Part shown: one piece after another, positions 36,198-49,735 of the stretch
How the letters are laid out: each line of letters starts with the position of its first letter
How positions within the stretch are numbered: the stretch's first letter is position 1
Origin: Helianthus annuus
Lineage: Eukaryota > Streptophyta > Magnoliopsida > Asterales > Asteraceae
Assembly (NCBI RefSeq): GCF_002127325.2
Contig: NC_035434.2
Coordinates: 83,954,787 to 84,018,786 of the forward strand
DNA length: 64,000 nt
Direction of reading: 5' to 3'
Program-made: the position numbers and the translations under genes
The notes under the pieces: generated by a model
Database searches by the model: none
What the model was told of the DNA's origin: nothing
The model's input: only the letters and a program-made list of their open reading frames with translations

Positions 36198-37363
36198 TTA
36201 GATTCATTAACAACAGAAACCGAAAAAATACAAAGAACCAATAAATACGTAGCTGAAAGTGAAAAAAAAAAAGATATAGACTTACAATATTTGCATCATA
36301 GAACTCAAAGGACTTATCCAGCACAAACAACAGTTTTTTGCAAAAGCTTCAAATACTCGATCACATCATTTTGAAAGCAAGGTACTTGGAGATGATTTTT
36401 CAGTTTCTATATCCTCTTCAACAAATGGTTATGTCTTTGGAATCTTAAAAACACCTTCTACAGGGTCTAAAACCAGTAATTATTAAAATAAAATCTCTAA
36501 TAAAAGACCAAAAATTATCTCTTGATACCTTCAATAAAAAGTTGAAAATTATATAAAACAACTGTCTTTCTCTTCCTTTTTTAACATGCTTTTCTACACC
36601 AGTTACACTACATAAACAATAAAGTAAGCTCTGCAGCTGATGTGTATGTTTCCAAGAATCATACCTTACTAAGCTCTCCAACTCATGTTTAACTTGTCCC
36701 TAAATATCAAAAGATAGCAATAATCAAATCCATTTATATGCAACAGATCAATCAAAACAGTTGTACACAATGCATGAACACTTGTACCATGCGACATATT
36801 CTAAATCTTTAACCTTCATATGATTCAAGATTTTCAAGAAATACAAATTGTATAACTTAAAAACAATTCGAGAAGGGATTAGAGTGTGAGGACTAATCGA
36901 TTTAGGATTCAAACGAGTGCTAGGAACATAGGATTCCTTGCTCTCCGATTACAGAAAAATCACACGGTCCAGTTCGAAGAAAGCGAGCTTCAATTTTGAA
37001 TTGTTAAAAGGGATCGAACGCTACGTTAGGGATTTCGAGATCTAGGGTTCTTTTGAAATGGTCGGCCATAGAGGAATGAGGAAGAGGATTACCTAACAGG
37101 GGAAGTGGAGGCTAATAACTTCTGAGATCTAGGGTTCTTGGAGGAGAGGCATGTCTTTGACGAGCGCCATACGCGGTTTGTTCTAATCGCTGCCTCAGTC
37201 ATCGTTGATGTTAGTGACCAACTTTTAGGGCTAATTTGTGCAAAATTGTTAAAGTGGAGATTTAGAGGATGTGTAGACAGAGAAGGCTGAATAAGAAATG
37301 GAGTGAAATAGCTTGATGGAGAAGAAAGGTGTGAGAGGAAAAGAAGTTGTGTATTGAGGGGCG
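36198..37363 (-). repeat. Duplicated block D, copy 1, with exon-like minus-strand pieces
   Basis: About 1.17 kb, closely repeated at 50984-52170. On the minus strand it has gene-like signs: an ATG-led stretch (MTEAAIRTNRVW, 37203 downward) ending at a GTAATCC donor near 37093, a short segment flanked by an ATTTAG acceptor and a GTATGA donor near 36665-36700 (KHELESLV), and a segment ending at GTAAGTC near 36280. The protein is not recognised and frames are broken. I read it as a fragment of an unidentified gene, oriented away from the coiled-coil gene. Confidence 0.55.
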
Positions 37364-37975
37364 GGGAAATGACCAATAGGAAGTTTATTTTGGCTAGAAA
37401 GTGTAGGAAACAATAGGATTAGGACATATGGCAACATTTGAAATAAAGAAAAAAGGTATTTTAGTCAATCCAACCCTTCTTCTTCCTTTTCAAAACCTAG
37501 TAACTTCAAAACCCACCATTTTCAAAACCCACCATTTTCAAAACCCACCATCTTCAACCATTTCTTCACTTTCTATCTCAATAATCACTACATTATAGTG
37601 CGATTTTCGTCACCAATCAATGATTCAAACACCCGATCAACATGTTTTTCAGCTTTTTTGAAGAAAACCCAGTTTAATTTCATACAAAATCTCGTTTTTC
37701 TGGTGATTTTGAAGATAATCACTCGATCCGTTCGATTAGAGCGCTGATAAGTGTTTCAATCATTCGAAATTCGTCAGTTGTTGAAGAAATCACTTCGATC
37801 CATGTGAGAAATTCTTTAATTTCATTTTTACGATATGGGTTTTTGATTTAGTCATTGCGTTTTATGATCTTGGCAGAGGTCCGGGGGCAGCGCCCCTGGT
37901 AGCAGGGTCCCAGGGGCGGCAGTCCCTGGCGGGGTCCAAGGGGCAGAGCCCTGGCTAGGGTTGACAATAGCATGC
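37364..37975. repeat. Unique segment with short repeats and a GC-rich hairpin tract
   Basis: Three tandem copies of a 17-bp unit (TTCAAAACCCACCATTT) lie at 37504-37553. At 37870-37960 is a GC-rich tract of nested inverted repeats (GGGGGCAGCGCCCC and relatives), typical of a transposon end or hairpin. This block is missing from the second duplicate. Confidence 0.6.
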
Positions 37976-38181
37976 AAAAATTATCAGCTTTCATTGGTCG
38001 AACACACCATGATCTTGGTAAGCAAGGATTATAGATAACGCATTGAACCATGACAATAGCATGCAAAATTAATTTTCTGTAATTGCCTCTGGAAACTGCA
38101 TTCGTAAACTGCATTGTTTCAGACAGTTCACAGCACAGACAATTCACAGCACAGACAAAACTATTGTCATGGTTCAATGCG
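37976..38181. repeat. Filler-like insertion: 64-base copy, 18-base direct repeat and 21-base inverted repeat
   Basis: Bases 37976-38039 equal 24274-24337 exactly. An 18-base direct repeat (TGACAATAGCATGCAAAA) occurs at 37962 and 38051. A perfect 21-base inverted repeat pairs 38039-38059 with 38161-38181. TTCACAGCACAGACAA is also doubled just before the second arm. Confidence 0.85.
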
Positions 38182-38790
38182 TTTTAGAGAGAACACTTTC
38201 TTTAGTGTTTTTAGGCAATTGCGTTTTAGAACTAAAACATTTTTATGTGTTTTCTGGCCATTGCGTTTTAGAAAAACACATTCTTGAAGTGTTTTTGGTG
38301 CATTGCGTTTTAGGTAAAACCCTTTTTAGGTGTTTTCAGTCCATTGCGTTTTACAGAGAACACTTTCTTTTGTTTTTTAGGCAATTGCGTTTTAGAATGA
38401 GTCATTTTTAAGTGTTTTCTGGCAATTGCGTTTACAAATAAGACATTTTTTTTGTGTTTTTGGTGCATTGCGTTTTAGGTAAAACACTTTTTTATGTGTT
38501 TTCAGTCCATTGCGTTTTAGAAAACAGACATTTTAAGTGTTTTCTGGCCATTGCGTTTTAGAAATAAGACATTTGTATGTGTTTTTGGTGCATTGCGACC
38601 TAAAACACATTTTTATGTGTTTTTAGTCCATTGCGTTTTAGAAAGTACATTTTCTTTTGAGTTTTTAGGCTATTGCGTTTTAGAAATAAGACATTTCTTT
38701 GTGTTTTTGGTGCATTGCGTTTTAGAAAAATGTCATTTTTTCATTGCGTTTTACGTAACTGGGGGTTTTTCTATTGCATTTTACGCAACT
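38176..38790. repeat. 41-bp minisatellite with higher-order structure
   Basis: About 15 units share ATTGCGTTTTAG, spaced near 41 bp. The bases before this core vary in a cycle (GGCA, GGCCA, GGTGCA, CAGTCCA), giving a four-unit period near 164 bp. ORFs across it (for example 38169-38411) are repeat translations. It ends in a poly-T run at 38800-38818. Confidence 0.85.
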
Positions 38791-38896
38791 GGGTTTTTAA
38801 TTTTTTTTTTTTTTTTTTGAAAATATAGCAATAGTATACTCGTTTTAAAGATAAAAAACGCTCGTTTTTTTGGTGCAATTTTTATAAAAAATTAAT

Positions 38897-40023
38897 GTCG
38901 TATGAAAGAGTTATTAACGTTTAAAAAATTGGGGGGGGGGGGGAATTGGAGGAGAGAGAAACTATTGTCTTGCATTGACTAGAATACCCCTAAACAAACT
39001 CACGCGCCTCTTTTCTTCTCTTCAATTTCCATCAGTTAATCTTAGCCTTTAATTAAGTAAATGGATGGTCAAGATCACTTCCTAGCCTTCTTAGCCAAAT
39101 AAACTTCCTATTGTATCTCCACCCTTGAGGGGCGAGTGAACAAACACAAAATAGGCATAGGGGTTTTGGGTTTTACCGCTCATTTTTTTCCATTAAGGAG
39201 TATTAAGTTGCCATGTGGCAATTAGTGGATTAAATTTATGCCAAGTAGCAAAAGATGTTTTGTTTTAATACAATTTATAGATCGTAATCAATATCATGAC
39301 ACAACCTAAAATAAACGAAGCATCTAAGGGGCTGTTTGGTAACACTGTGGTTAAGTGCTGAACCAGTAAGAGGTCTGAACCATTAAGTGCTGAATTAGTA
39401 AGAGGTCTGAACCATTAAGAGCCTGTATAATGCTTAACCGTTCAGAGGCAAATGTCTGACCAATTCAGATTAGATGTCTTAACCATTCAGACTCTGTATA
39501 AATCTTAACCATTCAGAGGCAAATTTCTAAACCATTCAGACATCTGCTTGTGAAACAAACAGTCTGAACCATTAAGTGCTAAACCAGTAAGAGGTCTGAA
39601 TCATTAAGAGACTCATTAAGAGGTAAACAAACAGCCCTAAGGTAAAACCTTAAATTTTAAAAACAGAAAAATAAATGTCTACATTTAACAAATACCGTAT
39701 TCATAAAATTACTATTTAAAAAAAAATCACATTAATTACAATCAAACTAAATTAAATGATACATTTATGATTTGAGTAGTATTTCTCTACGCACGCAACT
39801 GCTTGTTCTGCCAGGTCATCGCCAACCATGTTTTTCTTTTAAACAAAAGAAATTCAAAATTGAAAAGAAAATATTCAAAAGAGCGGCCTACCCTGCCACG
39901 TCATGATGATTGAAAATAAAAATAAAAGAAGGAGCAGGGGCAACTGAAAATGCAGTTTATATCAGACAGCTGAGAGACAACAAACAAACAATCTGTTTAA
40001 AGCCCCAAATTTTGTCTCTGACA
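38897..40023 (+). repeat. Upstream block P, copy A (5' region of the coiled-coil gene)
   Basis: Repeated as P copy B (50165-50984, partial) and P copy C (52161-53061, in front of the intact gene). It carries a Tourist-like MITE at 39328 and ends at the ATG used as the T3 target. A G run of 13 at 38931 and poly-A tracts vary between copies. No ORF of note. Confidence 0.85.
39328..39637. mobile_element. Tourist-like MITE in P copy A
   Basis: GGGGCTGTTTGG at the left end pairs with CAAACAGCCC at the right end, flanked by TAA on both sides. A three-base TAA duplication with this terminus is typical of PIF/Harbinger Tourist MITEs. The interior holds repeats of GGTCTGAACCATTAAG. The other P blocks carry it at 50589-50901 and 52374-52673, copied with the block rather than by transposition. 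Confidence 0.7.
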
Positions 40024-40028
40024 ATGGA

Positions 40029-43000
40029 TGTAACACCCCAACCCCACTAGGGCTGACGTGTCACTCTTACAGATATCAAAACTAAAAACCAATCCATAAC
40101 ATTAAATAAAAGATCCTAATTACATTTATTACATTATTGAAATAAATAATCTTGGTCAGCAACTTCCTAACGCTCCTCACTGAAATCCCAGATCATCCCG
40201 TAATACCTGTAAAACAAATAAAAAAACACAAAAAGAAAATACGGCTGAGCCAAAAATTGCTCAGCAACGGAGAAATCAACAGTACAAGTAAAGTCATATC
40301 AGCGGAAGCAAAACAAAACAGAACAGAACAGAACTGAACTGAGACTGAACTGAAACGGTCATTGACACGATTACTGAAAACAAATGGAGGCACATGACTG
40401 ATGCAAAAACTGATACACGAACCGATCTGAAATTTTAACGGAAACTGATACGGAAACAAAAGGTAGATGTATACATAACTGCTACCGAACCCAACACAGA
40501 CCGATGTAGAAACTAGAAACTGATACATCGTTGACCGTGATGTCAAAAGCATTTTATCTTGTATAAACGGACTTGTTTTAAAACATCCTTTAAATAATCT
40601 AGTATTCATACAACAATAAAATTTCTAACCTATCGTTTGCAAATGAAACGTTTGAACAAATAAAAAAAACTAATAACTATAGAATAGTTTAAACAACGTT
40701 TAATAATGCTATCATTTTTAAAACAAGATACGTGGCAAAGCTATTTTCTTATATTGAACGTTTGAACTTCATCAAAATAAAATAGGTTATCATATTCATA
40801 GCAAATCATCATTGGACAAAAAGAACTAATTTTCTAACTTTGAAAAGTTATATTACAAAAAAAATAGAATAATTTAAATAATCTGGATTTCCGAATGAAA
40901 CACTTTCGACCATTCCATAAAACGACATGGGAAACATAAACAAAACAAATGGCTAAGCCAAAACATTTTAAATACTATTTAAAATCCCATGATCTTTAAA
41001 AGAAAAGAATTGTCGAACTATTATCTTTAAATACAAGCTTAGATTCATATTAATATCTTTTAATTAATCAAATTCCATAAGTTATTATTTAATTAAAATA
41101 ACTATTTTTATAGCTTTGTAGATTCATATTTAATAACCAAAATAATCTAGATAACTTGAGTTTAAAAGTAGAACAATGTAATCCTTACGAAATTACTTAA
41201 ACCGATTGAGAGAATCGACACGAAATAAAGACAAATCCAACGGCAAGAATAGAACAGACATCAAATACTGAACACCTGTACTGACGGATACAAACTAAAC
41301 GTATAACACCGGATCTAAATGTAAATAAAGACTGATACAGAGATGAAACTGATACAAACCGGTAGAGATACTGAGTCGAAACAGACATAACTAATACATA
41401 ACAGAATCGGACACTGAACATAGTCAGAAGCATACATAACCCAATACCAATCGGAAACATAACCATATGCGTACATATATCAGAACAGATACTGAACATA
41501 ATCGGAAGCATAACCCCATACATGATCGGAGGCATAATCAGATGCGTACAAAACATATCAAACATATCAGAACAGATACTGAACATATTCACATGCAGAC
41601 ACATATACTAACTTACACGACAGATATATCAACAAACTAAGTCGTGTAACATGGAAGCACCCAAAGCCATAAACAGAACAGACTGGTACACAGCTAGCTA
41701 GTCCATGCACCTATGAGACGGTGAGTGTGGCGTTCACCCATTATTCCATCTCCAGACAAACAAACTCAGACTCAGAGCTAAGATCGATCTATACGCCTCT
41801 AGTGGCCAAGGTGCTACACAAGCACAAGCTAGAGACGCCGTGAACTTGATTACGCACTGTCACGATAAGTGCCATGCCGTTGACGCCCAAACGACAAGCC
41901 AGACATGCTTGGGTGACAGAGTACAAATACTAAGGCCTTATAAATAGTTCACAGGCAACTGAAAATAATACTAACAGGAACATGCGACCATGATACAAGT
42001 CTGAGGTATGGCATGCTACAACACACTAATAGACAACCAAACAAAGAAATACAAACCGACTCCTATAAGGTATCACATATCAAACGAATATAGGTATCAA
42101 ATCATGAAAATGACACTTCAAGACAAGGACAAAGATCCGTACTACGAAGTAACGGACATAGAAAATATTAGGATAGCAAGACCAAGGAATCCGTATCAAC
42201 GAGTAACGAAAAATAACAGTATACTATGATGAAAGAAAAACAGGATCCGTACCTTAACCAAGAAGCAAAAGTAAGCAAGGTTACGTAGTTCTCAAGCCAT
42301 ATTAGTACCTACACTTTAAGTTTATTGAATCAGGTTTATGAGTTTTCGGTCTATGATTATTCGTTGCAAACTGCGGTTCCGGCGACGGATACTTTTGGGA
42401 TTTTCAGTTAGTTATTTCAATAGGTGCGTCATAGTATGTTTAGATCTTTCTACCATAGCTAATATTCTAATCAGATGAAGTGATATACATATATATATAT
42501 ATATGTATATATTAAGCTGGTCCAACAAAGTCACTAGTTTGCTAAGTTATGTACCTCTCAAGTTAATGAACCACCAATTGATTATGAAGCACAACTACTC
42601 TTCCTTCGCTGCCTTTGCATTTTTGTGTATGTACTTATGATAGATAATAATTAATTTTCACTACATGAGTGTTATTTATTTATTTTTTTTAATAATCTGA
42701 TCCTAACTAGCCATATAAAATAGTAGTTAAATAGAACCTTACACATACAAATAAATTATATAATATTATTCTAGAAACAACTAATACAGTTAAAATTAAT
42801 CTTGATAAACTTAGAAGCATCCCAAAGTGTAGCAAATAATTTATTCGAACCAACAGTTTTGTTGGTTTTATAGTCCAAGTTAACTAGTGGAACAAGAAAG
42901 GATTAAAACCATCATTCAATATTGTGTAACAAATTTTTGCTTAGTTATCTTGCGGATGGATTGGTTCTAGTCGCCGGAACCGAATATAATATTAACCATG

Positions 43001-43744
43001 TTAAGTACTTTTAGCATAAGAAAACAGGTAAGGCTCGGAGTTAGTACCTCAATATCCGAACGCAATAATACAAATCGAAGCGTATTACAACAATAGTAGT
43101 TTACGCTTTCGTGACACCTGCATGTGTTTCCGATATGGGTTGGACTCGTGTACGTGATAACACTGACTGAGGCTATGAGCTGACCCGAACGGTGCGGTTC
43201 ACGGAATGCGAGTGGCGATTGGCGGTCATAGCTCATTCGAGATGGTGGGTGGTTAGGATGGCGCTGCTGTGTGCGGTTGTACAAGGACTTGTATGCATCG
43301 ACAGATATGTGAAGGGAAAGAATGAGAGGTCGTAGGGTTTAAAATTGGAGGCGCTAGGTGACAATGATAATCACATTCCCAAATCTTCGGCCGGTTGTTA
43401 AAATTTTGGAAAGGGTTTATCATAGGACCTTAAACGAAACCATAGGGCTTTACAAAAGTCTACGGCAATTAAAGAATATTATTATGGTAATAATTCTTCT
43501 TCTTGAATGTGCCATTAAACTCAATTAATTATCAATTAATATTATATATTATTCTAGAACGACATATGAAAGAACATGTTTCTAAACAATATTTGAACAA
43601 TGTGAACTAATTTAATGCACAATAAACCTAAAAAAATTAATTTGTTTATCACACTAATTAGGTTGTTTTGTTTAATAATAACAATAATAATAACTGATTT
43701 TTTTTTTTTTACTTTGTTATTTTATTAAATTTCAGAAGGTTACA
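40029..43744 (-). repeat. T3 3' LTR (left)
   Basis: 3716 bp. On the minus strand it runs from TGTAACC to GTGTTACA. The region 41270-41600 contains a repeated CAGATACTGAACATA / CGGAAGCATAAC module. A TA microsatellite lies at 42489-42512. ORFs inside (for example 41197-41604) come from these repeats. Confidence 0.93.
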
Positions 43745-43762
43745 ATTCTACCCACTTAAAAA

Positions 43763-43780
43763 AATTTCGTCCCCGAAATT
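43763..43780 (-). promoter_or_regulatory. Near-palindrome before the T3 polypurine tract
   Basis: AATTTCGTCCCCGAAATT on the + strand, which is AATTTCGGGGACGAAATT on the element's own strand: the same motif as in T1 and T2 with one extra G. Confidence 0.6.
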
Positions 43781-44830
43781 GTGTTGTGCGGATAATGAGA
43801 AGATTCATATAATAACGGATTGCAAAGAAGCTAAACGTCATGTATGAAACATACTAAAGTATGAAGTTTCTTAGATGACATGAAAAGCTAGGATACCCAA
43901 ACAAATCAAAGTTCATACGCAATAAACTGCATATAAACTGAAATACGAAGTGCTAATATATAAACAAATTAAGATAATGGAAACGGATTCCTCTTCCTAA
44001 GCAGCTTCGCACTCGGAACGGTCTTTCCTTAAGAACTTTAACGGGAGGCATAAATATTTGCACATAATGCGTTCATCTTGGTTAAGAGTAGAGTTGGGTT
44101 ATGTATGGTGATGGTTTCCACATTTAACATCATGCGTGGACATAAGTTTATGATTGTCAAGCGAAACAAAAGGAACGGACATGTGTGATTGTATCAAAAT
44201 TTTGGTACTTACATTTTCTATACTAATCAAATTGTGGTTATATAAAGTAGGTTTAACAGAGAAACAATTAAGTTATTGATGAAAGCGGAAGTCGTATATC
44301 TATAATCAAATCAGAGATGGGTTCTAATCTGAAACAATTCAAAGAGTGATACAAGCAAGGTGAAAAGAAAGAAAAAAACGCGTTAACGGTGGCTGGACGG
44401 AGCGCGGTTAACGGGTCTGATGCGATGAAGTAAGCTAACAAGTGCGGATGTGAGCATGGCGAAGTAGCGTGGTAACGGAGCTATCAACGGTTTGAATAGC
44501 AGCTAGTCGTGGTGGCGTTTGCGGCGATTTAGCACACAACGGAAACGGGTATTTACGGTGGTGGTTAAGGTGGCTTATCTCCGACGGACGGAGGGTATCG
44601 ACCAGATTCAAGTGGAATAGACGTACTGATGATGAACAGAATGCTATTTCAAATGGAGCCAAGGTTCTTTTTTTTTATTAGAGTCAGCGACAATAAAGGG
44701 TAGCCATAATCTCTTAACTGTTGGTTGGTTCAATATACGGAATTCAAAATTCGAAAGAAAATAAAAAATATAATAATAATAAACTTAGAGAAAATGCTAT
44801 GAAGAGATTAAAGAGTAAAAAATTAATTGT

Positions 44831-44865
<35 letters not shown>

Positions 44866-46005
44866 TGGTCGGTCATGATAAGCAAATTGAATTTGGGTTC
44901 CAGGTCTCCATGGCTCAAAATACTAACTAAGCTTTAAATATCTATTTTCTCCAAACAAAAACAAAAAAAAAAAGTCAACTTTTGACATCTGATTAACAAA
45001 ATTCCATTTGGTAAATCCATATTTAAATTATCAATTTCGGAAAAAAGTTAGAACTTTAATTTATCTTACTTCATGATTAAACATAAACATATATATATAC
45101 ACACACACACATATTCGGGTGTTATAATTCTAAGTTAAAGTTCGGCATCGAAATTATTAAGTATGATTTACGAGCAAATTCAAATATAACATATACCAAA
45201 CAGACTTTAGATGCCATCATAATTTCAAACACGAAACATACTCAGTATGTCAAGATCAGTAATATTATATGGTTGAAACTAAAGAGAGTTTATCAGCAAT
45301 ACGAAAATCAGATATGCTCATCATAAGCATGTAGACGTGTAACATCCAACAACGAGCAATGATCTTTAAGAAGGATGAAATCTACGGATCATAAAACATT
45401 CAAATAGACATAAATCTACATAATAGGATTCCAAGAGCGCACATATGTACCTATAATTCACGATTACGTTCATGACCGTAATTGTCAATTATCTTACAAA
45501 TGTGCCCTAACGGTAATCCCTTCATGCATCTCAATGACCTATTTAAACTGTAAAGAAGTAAATGAAAGGACGATAAACAAACCAAGGTCAATGGTTAAAA
45601 TTCTAAGAAATTAATTAGATGATAACAAAAGCATATGCGTCGATTCAGCGAGATGTATACTGAGGTGAAACACTTCTTGAAGCACGCCTTGCCGCAAGGT
45701 TTTTGTGGTGCGTAGTCAAGTTCATTCGATGTCGTACTCCCCTCAATCGTGTCATCCACCATGTTCCGAGTCACGTTATCAATTCCATAATGAAACCGAA
45801 ATGATGATAGAATAATATATTCGATACAGTCGAGATGCATAATATAGAGTAGCAAATAGCGACAAAAAGCCGCAAACAGACAAATGAATGCCACATATTG
45901 AAGAGTACGAAAATTGACCGGAAGTCGAAATCCTAACCCCAATGTCTACCCATTAACTCACAGGTTTAGTTTTTAGGTTTAAGTTTTCTACAGGAAAGAG
46001 CCTTC

Positions 46006-46017
46006 GCTCTGATACCA
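46006..46017 (-). other. T3 primer-binding site
   Basis: TGGTATCAGAGC on the minus strand, four bases from the 5' LTR end. Confidence 0.9.
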
Positions 46018-46021
46018 TAAT

Positions 46022-49000
46022 TGTAACACCCCAACCCCACTAGGGCTGACGTGTCACTCTTACAGATATCAAAACTAAAAACCAATCCATAACATTAAAT
46101 AAAAGATCCTAATTACATTTATTACATTATTGAAATAAATAATCTTGGTCAGCAACTTCCTAACGCTCCTCACTGAAATCCCAGATCATCCCGTAATACC
46201 TGTAAAACAAATAAAAAAAACACAAAAAGAAAATACGGCTGAGCCAAAAATTGCTCAGCAACGGAGAAATCAACAGTACAAGTAAAGTCATATCAGCGGA
46301 AGCAAAACAAAACAGAACAGAACAGAACTGAACTGAGACTGAACTGAAACGGTCATTGACACGATTACTGAAAACAAATGGAGGCACATGACTGATGCAA
46401 AAACTGATACACGAACCGATCTGAAATTTTAACGGAAACTGATACGGAAACAAAAGGTAGATGTATACATAACTGCTACCGAACCCAACACAGACCGATG
46501 TAGAAACTAGAAACTGATACATCGTTGACCGTGATGTCAAAAGCATTTTATCTTGTATAAACGGACTTGTTTTAAAACATCCTTTAAATAATCTAGTATT
46601 CATACAACAATAAAATTTCTAACCTATCGTTTGCAAATGAAACGTTTGAACAAATAAAAAAAACTAATAACTATAGAATAGTTTAAACAACGTTTAATAA
46701 TGCTATCATTTTTAAAACAAGATACGTGGCAAAGCTATTTTCTTATATTGAACGTTTGAACTTCATCAAAATAAAATAGGTTATCATATTCATAGCAAAT
46801 CATCATTGGACAAAAAGAACTAATTTTCTAACTTTGAAAAGTTATATTACAAAAAAAATAGAATAATTTAAATAATCTGGATTTCCGAATGAAACACTTT
46901 CGACCATTCCATAAAACGACATGGGAAACATAAACAAAACAAATGGCTAAGCCAAAACATTTTAAATACTATTTAAAATCCCATGATCTTTAAAAGAAAA
47001 GAATTGTCGAACTATTATCTTTAAATACAAGCTTAGATTCATATTAATATCTTTTAATTAATCAAATTCCATAAGTTATTATTTAATTAAAATAACTATT
47101 TTTATAGCTTTGTAGATTCATATTTAATAACCAAAATAATCTAGATAACTTGAGTTTAAAAGTAGAACAATGTAATCCTTACGAAATTACTTAAACCGAT
47201 TGAGAGAATCGACACGAAATAAAGACAAATCCAACGGCAAGAATAGAACAGACATCAAATACTGAACACCTGTACTGACGGATACAAACTAAACGTATAA
47301 CACCGGATCTAAATGTAAATAAAGACTGATACAGAGATGAAACTGATACAAACCGGTATAGATACTGAGTCGAAACAGACATAACTAATACATAACAGAA
47401 TCGGACACTGAACATAGTCAGAAGCATACATAACCCAATACCGATCGGAAACATAACCATATGCGTACATATATCAGAACAGATACTGAACATAATCGGA
47501 AGCATAACCCCATACATGATCGGAGGCATAATCAGATGCGTACAAAACATATCAAACATATCAGAACAGATACTGAACATATTCACATGCAGACACATAT
47601 ACTAACTTACACGACAGATATATCAACAAACTAAGTCGTGTAACATGGAAGCACCCAAAGCCATAAACAGAACAGACTGGTACACAGCTAGCTAGTCCAT
47701 GCACCTATGAGACGGTGAGTGTGGCGTTCACCCATTATTCCATCTCCAGACAAACAAACTCAGACTCAGAGCTAAGATCGATCTATACGCCTCTAGTGGC
47801 CAAGGTGCTACACAAGCACAAGCTAGAGACGCCGTGAACTTGATTACGCACTGTCACGATAAGTGCCATGCCGTTGACGCCCAAACGACAAGCCAGACAT
47901 GCTTGGGTGACAGAGTACAAATACTAAGGCCTTATAAATAGTTCACAGGCAACTGAAAATAATACTAACAGGAACATGCGACCATGATACAAGTCTGAGG
48001 TATGGCATGCTACAACACACTAATAGACAACCAAACAAAGAAATACAAACCGACTCCTATAAGGTATCACATATCAAACGAATATAGGTATCAAATCATG
48101 AAAATGACACTTCAAGACAAGGACAAAGATCCGTACTACGAAGTAACGGACATAGAAAATATTAGGATAGCAAGACCAAGGAATCCGTATCAACGAGTAA
48201 CGAAAAATAACAGTATACTATGATGAAAGAAAAACAGGATCCGTACCTTAACCAAGAAGCAAAAGTAAGCAAGGTTACGTAGTTCTCAAGCCATATTAGT
48301 ACCTACACTTTAAGTTTATTGAATCAGGTTTATGAGTTTTCGGTCTATGATTATTCGTTGCAAACTGCGGTTCCGGCGACGGATACTTTTGGGATTTTCA
48401 GTTAGTTATTTCAATAGGTGCGTCATAGTATGTTTAGATCTTTCTACCATAGCTAATATTCTAATCAGATGAAGTGATATACATATATATATATATATGT
48501 ATATATTAAGCTGGTCCAACAAAGTCACTAGTTTGCTAAGTTATGTACCTCTCAAGTTAATGAACCACCAATTGATTATGAAGCACAACTACTCTTCCTT
48601 CGCTGCCTTTGCATTTTTGTGTATGTACTTATGATAGATAATAATTAATTTTCACTACATGAGTGTTATTTATTTATTTTTTTTAATAATCTGATCCTAA
48701 CTAGCCATATAAAATAGTAGTTAAATAGAACCTTACACATACAAATAAATTATATAATATTATTCTAGAAACAACTAATACAGTTAAAATTAATCTTGAT
48801 AAACTTAGAAGCATCCCAAAGTGTAGCAAATAATTTATTCGAACCAACAGTTTTGTTGGTTTTATAGTCCAAGTTAACTAGTGGAACAAGAAAGGATTAA
48901 AACCATCATTCAATATTGTGTAACGAATTTTTGCTTAGTTATCTTGCGGATGGATTGGTTCTAGTCGCCGGAACCGAATATAATATTAACCATGTTAAGT

Positions 49001-49735
49001 ACTTTTAGCATAAGAAAACAGGTAAGGCTCGGAGTTAGTACCTCAATATCCGAACGCAATAATACAAATCGAAGCGTATTACAACAATAGTAGTTTACGC
49101 TTTCGTGACACCTGCATGTGTTTCCGATATGGGTTGGACTCGTGTACGTGATAACACTGACTGAGGCTATGAGCTGACCCGAACGGTGCGGTTCACGGAA
49201 TGCGAGTGGCGATTGGCGGTCATAGCTCATTCGAGATGGTGGGAGGTTAGGATGGCGCTGCTGTGTGCGGTTGTACAAGGACTTGTATGCATCGACAGAT
49301 ATGTGAAGGGAAAGAATGAGAGGTCGTAGGGTTTAAAATTGGAGGCGCTAGGTGACAATGATAATCACATTCCCAAATCTTCGGCCGGTTGTTAAAATTT
49401 TGGAAAGGGTTTATCATAGGACCTTAAACGAAACCATAGGGCTTTACAAAAGTCTACGGCAATTAAAGAATATTATTATGGTAATAATTCTTCTTCTTGA
49501 ATGTGCCATTAAACTCAATTAATTATCAATTAATATTATATATTATTCTAGAACGACATATGAAAGAACATGTTTCTAAACAATATTTGAACAATGTGAA
49601 CTAATTTAATGCACAATAAACCTAAAAAAATTAATTTGTTTATCACACTAATTAGGTTGTTTTGTTTAATAATAACAATAATAATAACTGATTTTTTTTT
49701 TACTTTGTTATTTTATTAAATTTCAGAAGGTTACA
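46022..49735 (-). repeat. T3 5' LTR (right)
   Basis: 3714 bp, almost identical to the left LTR. Differences seen include G/T near 41365 versus 47359, A/G near 41449 versus 47443, A/G near 42911 versus 48905 and T/A near 43250 versus 49244, plus a shorter T run near 49692. Confidence 0.93.

Larger units (their letters stand above)
43745..46021 (-). other. T3 internal region, non-coding
   Basis: On the minus strand it starts with primer-binding site TGGTATCAGAGC (46006-46017) and ends with AAGTGGGTAGAAT (polypurine tract, 43745-43757) preceded by the near-palindrome at 43763-43780. It contains a TTTA microsatellite (44829-44866). The two longest minus-strand ORFs (44435-44662 and 45595-45942) show no gag, protease or RT motif. 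Confidence 0.8.

Noticed and set aside
38169..38820. ORFs reading repeated HCVLE / NCVLE words
   Set aside because: Translation of the 41-bp minisatellite, not a protein-coding gene.
41197..41604. 135-codon minus-strand ORF in the T3 LTR, repeated at 47191-47598
   Set aside because: It is encoded by internal LTR repeats, rich in M/C/S with no domain, and identical only because the LTRs are.
42008..42229. 73-codon + strand ORF in the T3 LTR (also 48002-48223)
   Set aside because: It lies within an LTR on the strand opposite to the element and has no recognisable motif.
45595..45942. 115-codon minus-strand ORF in T3 as a possible gag remnant
   Set aside because: No capsid or zinc-knuckle motif, and the composition is hydrophobic and irregular.
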